Shown here: in pieces, positions 1 through 10,007 of the stretch
Layout of the letters: each line of letters begins with the position of its first letter
Position numbering within the stretch: position 1 is the first letter of the stretch
Source: Hesseltinella vesiculosa
Lineage: Eukaryota; Mucoromycota; Mucoromycetes; Mucorales; Cunninghamellaceae
Direction: 5' to 3'
Assembly: GCA_002104935.1 (NCBI GenBank)
Contig: MCGT01000005.1
Span: 186,001 to 250,000, forward strand
DNA: 64,000 nt
The notes under the pieces: generated by a model
Told to the model about the DNA's origin: nothing
The model's database searches: none
Seen by the model: the letters and a program-made list of their open reading frames with translations, nothing else
Made by a program: the position numbers and the translations under genes

Positions 1-86
1 ATAGATGGGGAGAACGGCTGGATCTCAACAAAAAAAGGTTGGGAATTTCTTACAACGTTTGGGGGTCACTCACCTAAACTTTACAG

Positions 87-382
87 TCATGCGTTGCAAA
101 AGATGGAAATTACCTAAAAGATATCTGTTTGGCTGAAACCGACCTCTCCAAAGTTTGTCTGGTGGATAATAGTCCTGTTGCTTATGACCTGTACAAAGGT
201 AACTCCTCAAAAGAAAGGACTGTTCGCTGACTCCTTTTTTCCTAGAAAATGGCATCCCAATACCCACTTGGATCTCCTCCGCCAATGACAATAGCCTGTT
301 AGACCTGTTGCCTCTCTTGGATGCCTTGCGATTCACCTCGGATGTTCGAAACATTTTGCGTTTGCAACGCTTTGGTCTCTAA
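87..382 (+). CDS. FCP1-like (Nem1/Dullard-type) phosphatase, C-terminal end, partial
   Basis: This is the last part of a gene that begins left of the window. Two exons are visible, 87-198 and 246-382, joined by a 47-nt GT-AG intron with phase 1. The spliced protein reads [19 protein letters not shown], then [27 protein letters not shown] and FTSDVRNIL before the stop. Those blocks match the end of the NIF/FCP1 phosphatase domain of the Nem1/Dullard/SCP group; VDNSP is the conserved motif near the active-site pocket. The catalytic DxDxT motif lies upstream and is not visible. In yeast, Nem1 with Spo7 dephosphorylates the lipin Pah1 at the nuclear/ER membrane; assignment to Nem1 rather than another SCP-like phosphatase is inference. 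The AG at 85-86 is the acceptor of the preceding intron; bases 1-86 are probably intron. Confidence 0.75.
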
Positions 383-762
383 TTTCCTATTGTACTATTT
401 ATTTTTTCAATACCTCCTCCATCTGTGCATGCATTTTTTTTTCTTCTTTTTTTTTTTCTCCTGTTGGAATAAAACAAGATTTGTCATGGGTTGATATGCC
501 TGTCATTGAAAAAGAAGCATCCTATTCACGTGGTGCAATCATCTCAATACAATTTGGTTCTTTTCAAAGCCTATTTTATAGCCTATGCAAAGCCTATAAA
601 GGATAAACGTGGGAAGCTTTCAACGACGTCATTCTTGAACCCTTTTTTTTTTCATCGCCCTCGTCTGTCAGCCACCCAAAAAAAAAAAAAAAAAAAAGCC
701 AGTCGGCAAAAATAAATAAAAAATCTACACAGTCTATCTTCTTTACACTTTCAGAACATCCC
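383..762. other. Intergenic spacer and promoter region
   Basis: AT-rich spacer between the phosphatase stop and the Cbp3 start. It contains long T and A runs (for example around 650-700) and a pyrimidine-rich stretch just before the ATG at 763. No supported gene is seen; the open frame at 491-715 has low-complexity sequence and no family resemblance. Confidence 0.5.
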
Positions 763-1723
763 ATGCTGGCACGTCAGTTTCTCAAGGTAACCATCCCACC
801 TTTTTATTCTCTACTCACTCTCTGTATTTACCTTTTTTACTACCAGCCCGTCGTCAAGCGATCCATCGTTTTTGCCCGACCCTCGATCCTTGCCACCGTG
901 CGTCGTCCTAAGCTTTTTTTTTTTTTGACTTGTTATGCTCATTGCTCTTGCCTTTTTGTTCAATGAACATCTAGCCATCGATCATCTGTCGTTATGCAAG
1001 CACACAAGACAGCGAGCCCCCAAAGAAGTATAACGAGGCCACCAAAAAACTTGTCTATGGCCTTGCTCGAGTCATGGGCTATTATTCCAACAGCTCCACG
1101 GCTATCCGTACCAGCCATGACCTATACAATATCTGTGCCAAACAATGGGACATGAACAAGGACTTTTATATCAATAGTAAGTCTATCCCCATGACGATCC
1201 AACCCACACTCACCATTTCAAAAGAATGCCAGCTGCCCGACAATTTCCAATCCTGGTTCTCTGTCACCCAATTACACGTCTGGATGCTGATGGTCCACCT
1301 GCGCGCTCACGACCAAGGCAAACTACATATCCAAGAAATCATCAATCGATTATTTGAAGATTCCGAAGCTCGGATTCGCGACCACGGGGTAAAAAGAAAA
1401 CCGCCATGGGTAAAAAAAAAGATGGACTCATTCCTTCTTAGATCAAGCAACAACGCATGATTGATACCTACATCAAAGACTTGGTGGCCCAATTCCATGG
1501 TGGCGTGGTTGCTTATGACGAAGGCATGTGTAAAGACGATCCAGTCCTGGCTGCCGCTTTATGGCGAAACTTGTTTGCCCCCTCGTCCAACAATGCCACC
1601 GACTTGGCCTATGTTGTGCAGTATATCCGTCGAGAATTGAAAGCTTTGGAAGTCTACGATGGTGAAAAGTTAATGGCCGGTCAAGTCAACTTTGGTCAGC
1701 CTGTCGCTGCCTTTGATTCCTAA
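763..1723 (+). CDS. CBP3: Cbp3/UQCC1-type ubiquinol-cytochrome c chaperone
   Basis: Five exons give a 240-residue protein: 763-786, 847-897, 975-1176, 1225-1388 and 1442-1723. All four introns are GT-AG and phases join cleanly. The conserved core of the ubiquinol-cytochrome c chaperone family is obvious: CQLPDNFQSWFSVTQLHVW, then MLMVHLRA, HGIKQQRM, then GGVVAYDEGM and DPVLAAALWRNLF. In yeast, Cbp3 with Cbp6 binds mitochondrial ribosomes and newly made cytochrome b and is needed to assemble respiratory complex III. The N-terminus starts MLARQFLK and is basic after splicing, as expected for a mitochondrial presequence. The start at 763 was chosen because it is the first ATG that splices in frame with the conserved block; exon 1 is only 24 nt, so an alternative first exon is possible. 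Confidence 0.9.
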
Positions 1724-2019
1724 TCACCGTTTTTTTTTTTTTTTTTGCATGATATCCCTCCTCATAGAATGAAAACCACTTTTTTTTTTTTTTTTTCTTT
1801 TGAATGTGTGGAGATACAGGCATTTTTTTATACATCTAAACAAGGTGCACAGGGGATATGAAACAAAGGGGATGAAAAAAAATGGTTTTTTCAAGATAAG
1901 CAAGGGATATAACAAACGAGTATTTTTTTTTTCTTCAGGGAAAAACTAGCTAGAAAGAGACGAACAGGTAGGGATGAAAAAAAATGGGAAAACAGGTATC
2001 ATAAAAAAAAAGGAGTGGA

Positions 2020-3249
2020 TCAGCCAGAGAGTTCATCTTGCGCTGCGGTCAAGGCACACATCCAAATACGGGTCTTGTAGGTCTTGAACAATTCTCGCAC
2101 CAATTCACGGAAATCAATGCGCTGGTCGGCTTTAAAGTAAAAGGTCAATTTGCGTCGATCCCTACCAAAAGAAGAAAAGGGTAAGGACTCGGCTTCCGTC
2201 TTCGCCCACTTACCATTGGAATTCAGCACTGACGACTTCCATGGGAAGATCTTTTTCTTTGATCTTGGCTTGGCAAAACGCCACTGCCTGGTCTTCTTCT
2301 TTTTCTTTTGCTTTCAACGATTGGATTTCCCCAGGCTCGGCCATACGGAATAAACGCTTCACATGGCTCTTGAGCGTGGATGGATCGTGTTGCTGGTTTT
2401 CCAAGAGGTCATTGGCCGTGGCCACCTGCACCACCTTGCCTAGATCACGGCCACGATCCGCTTCCACCAAGACCAGACTCTCCAACGGAGGGGCAAACGC
2501 ATCGCCTTGCATGATGTAGCAAATGTCGCGTCGGTTGGATTTGAATTCCACAGTATACAAGAGCGTGTTGCTGTCCAAAAAGTGATGCATTGGAATCCCC
2601 TTGCCCATCAGCACGGTGGTGCAACCAAAAGTAGCGGCGTCCCCACTGGCTGTCATCGTGCGACCAGGTGTGGGAGGCGAGTACAGCGCAAGCGATCGAT
2701 TGCCAAATGTGGACGACGACACGCTTGGCCAAGGAGGGTGGCCATGGTGCCCACCAAAATATTCATCAATATGGTCCAGCACGCCTTTGTTCAGAATATG
2801 TTGCTGGTGTCGAGAAAACTGCGTATCATCTTCACTAGGCGACTCCATCATCAAGGGGCCAGCCACCGAGTGACGACGGCCATGGCTATTAAAAAAGCCG
2901 GTGGGCATCAACACAGTTGCTATTTTTGAACGACTTACGTTGCATAGGTTGGCCAGGACGTATGAGAGGACAAGGACAAGCGGCGAGGCTGTTTGGCCCA
3001 AATGGCACGCAACGGATCGTCGGTCATGACGCTAGGCACCACCGGATCATAGTCTTCCAGGTCATCTTCTTCTTCAGATGTGGATGAGAAACTCCAAATA
3101 GATGATGCCATGTCGCTGGATCCTTGTCCATTACCTTGCCAAATCGACGACAGAGACAATCGAGGGGGTGGGAGTTTTTGCTTTTGGCTTGTGACATCAA
3201 GAAAAGGATCCCACGGCATAAAAGGTGTACGATCCTGATCGGCAGTCAT
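2020..3249 (-). CDS. PSP1 C-terminal domain protein
   Basis: Three exons on the minus strand (3249-2939, 2885-2214, 2161-2020; 53- and 52-nt introns) encode 374 residues. The first half is disordered and Ser/Pro/acid-rich. The C-terminal half carries the PSP1 domain: YTVEFKSNRRDICY, then LVLVEADRGRDLGKVV, then a helical stretch and the terminal RRKLTFYFKADQRIDFREL. That order matches the fungal PSP1 / bacterial YaaT family, in which the EADRG.DLGKV block is diagnostic. Yeast PSP1 was found as a suppressor of DNA polymerase alpha and intron-splicing defects; the biochemical function is not settled. The ATG at 3249 has a good AAAAC context; an in-frame upstream ATG at 3285 is less likely. It is convergent with the Cbp3 gene across a 296-bp spacer full of A/T runs. 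Confidence 0.85.
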
Positions 3250-3940
3250 GTTTTCTTTTGTTATTAATAGCAACAAGTGAAACAAAGGAAAAAGAAAAAA
3301 TCAAAAAAAAAAAAAGAGCAATGAAATGTGGATGGGGAGATGTGGAAAGGAACAAAAAAGAGGTGAGAGTAAAAAAATTGGGCGTTTGAAAAAAAAGCAT
3401 CTGGGTGGGAAAAAAAAAGAACACCTCACTTTGTGTCACCCGCTTTTTTTTTTTTTTCTTGACCTTTCCTCCTTTCCTCCAGGTCCACTTGCCTTTGAAT
3501 GTGCTTGGACATGGATTAGGCTGCTTCCGATGGCGATAAACACCTTGCTCGAGCCTGGTCTGACTGGATTGCACAAGTGGCCTGACAATCGAAGTGTGTG
3601 TGCGTTTCAAAGTCAGAAGGCCGCCTCTTGCTTCTAAACAACCCAAGATAAGCTTTCTTTAAGGAATCGACGCTGGCTACCTGCAGTATTTCAAATGAAG
3701 GAAGCTGAAAAACAAATGCTTATTGTCATTGATGTTCCTGCTCCTCCAGTGATGAATGAAACCCAGCAATAGCGAACCACACATCCTTCAAACCCCAATC
3801 GCCCTCCTATTGGGCTTCATCAGAAGAGCTCCTCTTTTTTCACATCATGCAAACAAAAAAATAGGTGGAATGGCATCACGTGTTGACTCGTGTCACCTGA
3901 CAAAAAAAAAGAATTGCCTTTTATTCCAAGCAGACAAAAA
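3250..3940. other. Intergenic region with a possible orphan terminal exon
   Basis: No complete gene could be built here. The left half is A/T homopolymer-rich PSP1 promoter sequence. Between about 3480 and 3771 the composition is more coding-like. A short plus-strand frame ends at the TAG at 3769-3771 and reads MKEAEKQMLIVIDVPAPPV, but I could not connect it to a supported upstream exon. It may be a decayed gene end. Confidence 0.3.
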
Positions 3941-5110
3941 TTACAGGTCCTTCTTGAGAGTGCCCATGAATTGATGCTTTTCGGCAGGTGTCTGGAAACG
4001 ACCATGGCCAAACTTGGAAGAGGTATCAATGAACTTGAGGCTGACCTTTTCCAGAGCAGAGCGCTTGGTGTGGACTTGCAGGGATTTGCGGAAGGTCAGC
4101 ACACGCTTGCGAGAACCTGCCACGCCACCCTTGACCATGATGAAATCTTCAGTCACCGAGCCATAGTGGGGGAAGCCACCCATGGGCGTGATGGTTTTGT
4201 CGGTAATGTCGAATTCAGTGCAACCAGACTTGGGGTTGCTGCCATTGTCAATGCGGTAGATCTTCTTGTTGAGTTCCGTACGGCGGTGGTAACCACGTTG
4301 ACCAGCACGGGGGACAGAGTACATCACACGGCTAGGATGCCAGGCACCAATACAAGCAACCTTGCGTAGACCACGATGTGTCTTTCGTGGCAGCTTCTTT
4401 GTACCCCAACGGTGTGTCACACCTTCGAACCCGTGGCCCTTGGTTGTCCCGATCACATCAATCATTTCGTCTTGTTCAAACACTGCAGACACCCCCATTT
4501 CCTTTTCAAAGTGATCCCGAGCAAAGTCGACCTTGGCAGCAATGTCTCCCCCGTTCAGCTGGATTTCCATAATGTGGGCCTTCTTTTGGCCAATGTGAGC
4601 CTTGCCCACTTGTGTGTGAGCAATGACACGCACAACAGAGCAGTACTTCTTCATACGTTCCAATTCGCGCGTCACGTCCTTGGCACCATCAGCATACTTC
4701 TTGGCATATTGGGTAAAGGCCTTCTTCTTGGAGCGGTACCAGTTCTTATAGAAGCGACGCTTGGCTTCTTCCGACAAGTGTTCAGCCCAGACCGTCGTCA
4801 AGGCACGGAGGCCGCGAGGCGTGGCAACGTAGCCCACAGCACCCACAATCACCATGGGAGGCGTTTCGATGATGGTCACAGCTTCGACAATTTCCTTCTT
4901 GTTCATCTTGGAACCAGGACGTTCCAAATCACGCACAATGTGGGTCATGCCGGCCTTGTAACCCATGAAGGCAGTCAAGTGGACGGGCAAGCGTTGGTTA
5001 TCCTTGGGGAAAGCCTTGCAGCGGCCGCGGTGAGAACGTGTGCGCTTACGTGGCGAGAAACCCAAGTGGCCATGGCGGGGAGCTTCGTATTTTCTATATG
5101 AAAATGCCAT
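3941..5110 (-). CDS. RPL3: 60S ribosomal protein uL3 (L3)
   Basis: A single uninterrupted 389-residue frame matches eukaryotic uL3 along its whole length; family members are usually about 387 residues. The N-terminus is [18 protein letters not shown] followed by the basic [10 protein letters not shown] stretch. Central blocks include [15 protein letters not shown] and [19 protein letters not shown], and WHPSRV and [16 protein letters not shown] follow. uL3 sits near the peptidyl-transferase centre of the large subunit, and its conserved central loop carries the methylated histidine in yeast. The start MAFS replaces the usual MSH; the ATG lies in a CACCATGGC context. The gene is intronless although most neighbours have several introns. 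Codon choice looks strongly biased, as expected for a highly expressed gene. Confidence 0.97.
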   Translation of the reverse strand: MAFSYRKYEAPRHGHLGFSPRKRTRSHRGRCKAFPKDNQRLPVHLTAFMGYKAGMTHIVRDLERPGSKMNKKEIVEAVTIIETPPMVIVGAVGYVATPRGLRALTTVWAEHLSEEAKRRFYKNWYRSKKKAFTQYAKKYADGAKDVTRELERMKKYCSVVRVIAHTQVGKAHIGQKKAHIMEIQLNGGDIAAKVDFARDHFEKEMGVSAVFEQDEMIDVIGTTKGHGFEGVTHRWGTKKLPRKTHRGLRKVACIGAWHPSRVMYSVPRAGQRGYHRRTELNKKIYRIDNGSNPKSGCTEFDITDKTITPMGGFPHYGSVTEDFIMVKGGVAGSRKRVLTFRKSLQVHTKRSALEKVSLKFIDTSSKFGHGRFQTPAEKHQFMGTLKKDL

Positions 5111-5740
5111 GGTGAGATCAGATCTAGCCGTTTTTTTTTTTCGTGGTCGTCATCCTCGTTTAAAAAAAAAAAAGTACCTGTGAGACTATAAAAATAAAAA
5201 ATAAACCAGGTAAGCTGCTGAATGACAACGTCATCTTATATAACAGATGGATGGATGGATGGATGGATGGATGGATGGATGGGTGGATGCACTTACCATG
5301 CTGTGAAGTTTTGTTGTAAGGAAAGTGAGAACAAAAAAAAAAAAAAAAGTGAGCTGCCTATTTTAAGAATTCCTGCCCTGTGGCCCCATTGGCCGGCTGC
5401 CGCAGCAAACGCCCAGGTGTCCTTTTTCAACACCTTCTGTCAAAACACACAAATCTCCATGGTGACTGATTTGCGTACACACAATTAAACCTTGTCATTT
5501 GCACCGAAGCCAAAATAAAGGCTACCTCAAAGAACATAGCATTGAAAAAAAAGAGTGGACATTGCGCATGAGCTGGCTGTGGCACCACTTTGGCAAAATG
5601 AACGCTGGGATATGAAAAATGAGTTTATGAAATGGAAAATGGCCACTGAAGCAAAAAAAAAAAAAAACTACCTGGCAGGGCCAGTGAAAAAAAAACAAAA
5701 GAGCAAATCCCACAACTGAATGTTGGAATTGAATGATAAA
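5111..5740. other. uL3 upstream region with spacer to tRNA gene
   Basis: Promoter side of the uL3 gene. It contains A/T runs and a tetranucleotide microsatellite. From about 5645 it is duplicated, inverted, downstream of the second tRNA-Ala copy. No protein gene is supported. Confidence 0.5.
5246..5287. repeat. (GATG)n microsatellite
   Basis: About ten tandem copies of a GATG tetranucleotide, ending in an imperfect GGTGGATG copy. It lies in the uL3 upstream region, roughly 140 bp from the start codon, so length variation could alter promoter spacing. Confidence 0.95.
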
Positions 5741-5813
5741 TGGAGGAGAGGAGCATCGATCTCCTTACCTCTCGCATGCTAAGCGAGCGCTCTACCATCT
5801 GAGCTACACCCCC
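5741..5813 (-). tRNA. tRNA-Ala (AGC)
   Basis: A 73-nt cloverleaf on the minus strand. It has a 7-bp acceptor stem (5' GGGGGTG), a D arm GCTC/GAGC, an anticodon stem CTCGC/GCGAG with loop TTAGCAT (anticodon AGC), a 5-nt variable loop, and a T stem AGGAG/CTCCT with loop ATCGATG. The discriminator is A73. The acceptor stem contains the G3-U70 wobble pair that is the major alanine identity element, and a U6-U67 mismatch. T54 is replaced by A. No intron is present. A second, identical copy lies at 7646-7718 in opposite orientation. Confidence 0.95.
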
Positions 5814-7645
5814 GATATATTTTCCAAAGCGACTGCACACACAAACTGTTATTTTACCCATTTTAGGCAATTGCGGCCCGATAGACGGGCCGGATGTATT
5901 AGCCAATAGAATGCTTTTTTCTCGCACACGGTCTGCTCTGATGGGGTGCTGAATCGCCTATCAAAATGCCTTTTTCTTCCTCTCAAGTGATACTGTAAAT
6001 GACGATCTGGATCAAGAGTTCAGGACATTAAACAATCGCTGATTTCATCTCTTTCGTACTGGCTGCCCAAAAAAAGAGAATCAGAAGTGGAGCTAAAAAA
6101 AAAAATCTACTTGTGCACGCGGGAACTGATGACCATTTTTGGTAACTGTGAGAGGGTCGCTTTTTTCTTCTCCACAGATCTCATAAGCGATACAGTGACA
6201 ATAGGGAGCAAGGTCAGGCTTAATAATTTTAGGAAGGGTCCTTGCTAGTCATGCACCTGTCACCTGCAATGTTTAAGCTAATATCTTGTTGCGGTGATGG
6301 TTCCTCAAAATGAGAACTTGGATCGCAAAAAGCTAGATTGTTCTGACATGGCAAAAAAAAAAAAAAAGTTCTAACATGTGCAAATGCGTTGAAATATTGA
6401 AATATTCTGAATGCTTCGGGAATGAGATTCATTGTGATATGTCGAGCTATTTCGCATATTGAAACAGATCGCTTCAATTCAGATGTCCCTTAATACCACC
6501 ACTTAGACTTGGAGAGATCCAACCCTTCTGGTTGATAAAAAAAAGTGAGCCATCGAAAATACTTGGTGCAAACCACCATATCCATTGACCAGGTCTTTTT
6601 TGTAGTTGGTTCTGTTTGACGAGAATAGGGACAGCATAAAAAAAAAGTAAAGCTTGCAAAATTGTCAAGGCATGGCAATTGCCATTTTTGGTCATCGCCC
6701 GCAGCCTCTGCCCAGAGCTACCAGAAGCATATTTTATTTTTTTTCTTGACAGTGGTGTCTTTTATTTTTTATGGGGGCTCAGAAGGGGTATAATAGTCAT
6801 CGATGGATTTTTTTTTCTGGTCATAACCACGGAGGCCAATCCTGCCCAAAGTTGCACGGCTTGAAGAGAGAAAGTCACGTGATCTCACTGGTTTTATTTT
6901 TGCTGGCAGGTCAGCCAAAAAAAAAAAAAAAGTAGAGATCACGTGCTTTCCCAACCGTCAACTACAGTAAAAAAAAAAAAGAGCTGGCGAGGCTGATTGA
7001 CATGTTGCAGGGGAAGTCATGTGACCACTTGCTTTTTTTTTGCTTGGCTTTTTTTTGGTTGATTAGCTCTTTCTGCCTTTTTTTTTTTTGGTTGGCAGGG
7101 GGGCGGCCAATGTGACCTCTCCACCTTTTAAATTTACATAATAGAGTAATATTTCTGCAATGACGAGGAGCACTGGCATAGTTAATTGAGATCTCCCAGC
7201 GGAAGGCAGTGCTTCTTGTCAGCTAGGTTTCACAAGCAACAGACGTATACTATTGGCTGATTTATCCGGCCCGTCTGCCGGGCCGCAATTGCCTAAAATG
7301 GGTAAAATACCGATTTGTATGTCCAGCCGCTTTGGAAAATATGATATGACGGCACGTGTGGGTGTATAGGGAAAAGGGTTTCGGACTGCAGGAATAGAAC
7401 AAAAGTACGGGTTTTCTCCTTCTTTCTGTTGACCTTTCACTTCCGCTTCAAAACGTCAAAAAGAGATGTGTTTAATCAGGGTTCAGATGTCAAAAATAAA
7501 ATAAGAATTGGAAGCGGAGAGAGAAAAAAAACAAAAAAGGGAAAAGGAAAATGGCCAATCACAATTATTCGGCAATTCGGGCCGAATCGGGCGCCGAACT
7601 GCCGATTTCACAACAAGGCCCTTTCTACGGTCTATCAAATATATC
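5814..7645. other. Spacer between the inverted tRNA-Ala genes
   Basis: No protein gene is supported. The block 5814-5910, just upstream of the first tRNA, recurs inverted and diverged at about 7250-7345. Two CACGTG E-box-like hexamers and one CATGTG occur around 6876, 6939 and 7019 in AT-rich sequence. Long A/T homopolymers are frequent. The block at 7267-7295 contains a GC-rich hairpin (GGCCCG/CGGGCC). Confidence 0.5.
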
Positions 7646-7718
7646 GGGGGTGTAGCTCAGATGGTAGAGCGCTCGCTTAGCATGCGAGAGGTAAGGAGAT
7701 CGATGCTCCTCTCCTCCA
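7646..7718 (+). tRNA. tRNA-Ala (AGC), second copy
   Basis: Identical over all 73 nt to the minus-strand copy at 5741-5813, with the same anticodon AGC, G3-U70 pair and A54. The downstream flank is also shared for about 90 bp (CATTCAATTCCA then CACTGGCCCTGCCAGGTAG before a T-run). The two genes are therefore an inverted duplication of a tRNA with its 3' flank. Confidence 0.95.
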
Positions 7719-8145
7719 TTCACCATTCAATTCCACATGTGAATGTGGGATTTGATCTTTTGTTTTTTTCCTCACTGGCCCTGCCAGGTAGTTTTTTTTT
7801 TCACCCTTTTCTCTTCCTCCCTCTAAGATGGGACCAATAGAAAAAATAGTGGAAGCATGGGGGGAGGTAGATATCCAATCATCATGGAGAAGTTTCAAGT
7901 GATCGTCCAGTTTTTCATGCAAAAAATGATTCAAATGGCGACGCTGAGTGATCGAGCAAAATCCCTCACACTTGACTTTGGTCTTTGACCATTGGAAAAA
8001 ATGCCTCATGCTTAAAGATGATCACCATCCGAGAAGAAAAAAAAAAAGTCTCATTTTGGACTTATTTTCTCTTTATCTTCTTTCTCTCATCCCCCCTTTT
8101 TTCTTCCACTTGCCTACTTGCCCTGCTTTTTTTCATTTTTTTTTC
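7719..8145. other. Spacer upstream of the kinase gene
   Basis: The first 90 bp are the duplicated tRNA 3' flank. The rest is AT-rich and becomes strongly pyrimidine-rich from about 8050 to 8145. That tract could be a 5' UTR or the polypyrimidine part of an unseen upstream intron; a CAG at 8150-8152 could serve as an acceptor. Confidence 0.4.
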
Positions 8146-9121
8146 ATGTCAGTGGTCTTGAGTGACGCTGCATCTATCGCGCCGTCCAGCTGGTCTGACG
8201 AAACAATGGTGGATAGGCTGCCAGTGTGCCGACAATGGTCACGGTCATCCCGGTTTCTTGTGGTCAAAGGCTTTTGTCGAAGAAAGAGCGAGACTCACCG
8301 GCAATACGTCAAGCGGGTCAGTGGCGAGTACTGCATCCTTTCAGTTTTATCGCACACCAATATTGCTCACGCTGAGGATCTGCTAATGGAAAACTACCAG
8401 TTTTACATTGTCATGGGATTGGTAAGCGGGGAAAGAAAAGAAAATGACACCGAGCTGATTTTTCCCTTTGCAGAACGATCCTGGTACCCCATTAACAAAG
8501 TGGATCAAATCGACGCTTGACCCTGTGGGTGACTATGCACAGCTGCCGATGGACATCCTGAAACAAGTGGGATTGGCTGTCGAGTATCTCCATGGTCTAG
8601 GCGTGGCGCACCTTGACATTCATCCTGATAATATCCTCATAGTTGATCGCAAGCTCAAGCTGACCAACTTTAGCTCTGCTATGGTGTTCCAGGCACCGTT
8701 GCAGCAAACCCAACAACGATGTAGCCGGCTCCTTGGCCATGCGCACGGATCCTTCATTGCTCCAGAGGCTCTGCCTTTTTGGCAGAGACCTAGCTCTCGC
8801 TATCACGATACACCTCCGCAAGCCCAAACACCAATCACCGAACACCCAGCCTATTACGATGCACGGGCGCTGGATGTCTGGGCCATGGGCATCTTTGCTC
8901 TCTTTCTATGGCAGCAACCCCACACCACCCTTTGGGACTTGGCCTCCAAAAGGGATCACGAGTTTTCCCTCTTCACTGCCCACTACGCCAATCAAAGTTA
9001 CCCTGGCTTCGCCTCTATACCAAGATCCCTGCACAAGTCTCTTCTCTATCCGATGCTTTGCCCTGACCCTCAGCACAGAATAACCATCGAACAGCTGATG
9101 ATGCAATTTCCTCCTAACTAA
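8146..9121 (+). CDS. HAL/NPR-like protein kinase fold, probable pseudokinase
   Basis: Two exons, 8146-8421 and 8474-9121, give 307 residues. The kinase landmarks are in order: a beta-3 lysine (FLVVKGF), an alpha-C glutamate (VSGEYCIL), a hinge region (YIVMGL), a catalytic loop GVAHLDIHPDNILI, an APE motif (IAPEAL), DVWAMGI in subdomain IX, and the subdomain XI arginine (CPDPQHRIT). The spacing resembles fungal HAL-type kinases that regulate transporters. The metal-binding DFG motif is replaced: where it belongs the protein reads LKLTNFSSA, so the aspartate is asparagine and the glycine serine. No glycine-rich loop is readable in frame upstream of the lysine. The protein is thus probably catalytically weak or dead. 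The start MSVVLS is tentative because a pyrimidine tract ending in CAG overlaps it, so an upstream exon may have been missed. Confidence 0.7.
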
Positions 9122-9183
9122 AAAAAAAAAAAAAAAAGATACCTCCATGCCAATAAAAAAAAGTGATTTTATGTGTATGACCA

Positions 9184-9967
9184 TTAAAAGATACCCAGGT
9201 AGCTGTATTCACCGAGATGTTCAGGGGATCCATAATCGCCATCATAATAAGGGGCTTGGGCTGTTCGGATAGCTTCAAAAGTATGATCTGTTGTATGGTG
9301 ATCTACGAGAGAAAATAAGGGAAGGGCGGCAAGTAAGCATTCTGATGTAGCCTAGTTGTTTGCGGGGATTCCCTACCATTGGTAAACGTGCCAAGTTCCA
9401 TGCACTTGCTACATAAATCCACTTCCTCTGACATGTCACATTCTTTACATTTGTACAGTGTTCCCACGATCGGTTCCATACCACAAGAATCGCACTGTCA
9501 GGAAAATATCGTCAGGGCTTCCTGTGTCTTTTTTTTTTTTTTTTTTTTTTTTTTCGGACAGGCTTACAGCAAAGCCTTCATGGACCGAGTTGCCGACTGA
9601 GGGTTCTGCTTGTGTTTGGCCGGGGACAGATGTTGCTACTTTTTTCATAGTTTGTTTGATCTCAGCGTCCGCTTGCTCGTCATTGTCGTCCATTAACACA
9701 GAGGGGAGTGAGGCTGTATTGTAGAATCCACCAGACACCCTGCCAAAAAAAAAAAAAAAAACAAGTGAGCTGCTGCTCCATTTCGGATTGTCAATTGATC
9801 CAGTCTACCTTGTCGATGTCATGCCATCTGAGGAAAAGGACGCGTAGCCCATGCTAGTAGGTCGCGTGCCTCCACGCCCTCGTCTTGCTCGAGCTCGCCC
9901 ACCGCGGCCCCGACCACGGCTACTGCCTCGTGATGTCGAACCCTGACAAAGAAAAAAGTAAGCTTTC

Positions 9968-10007
<40 letters not shown>

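Noticed and set aside
491..715. Short plus-strand frame before the Cbp3 gene
   Set aside because: Low-complexity, ends in a lysine run from a poly-A tract; no support.
4376..5101. 241-residue plus-strand frame opposite uL3
   Set aside because: Complete overlap with a highly conserved ribosomal protein gene whose codon bias keeps the opposite strand open.
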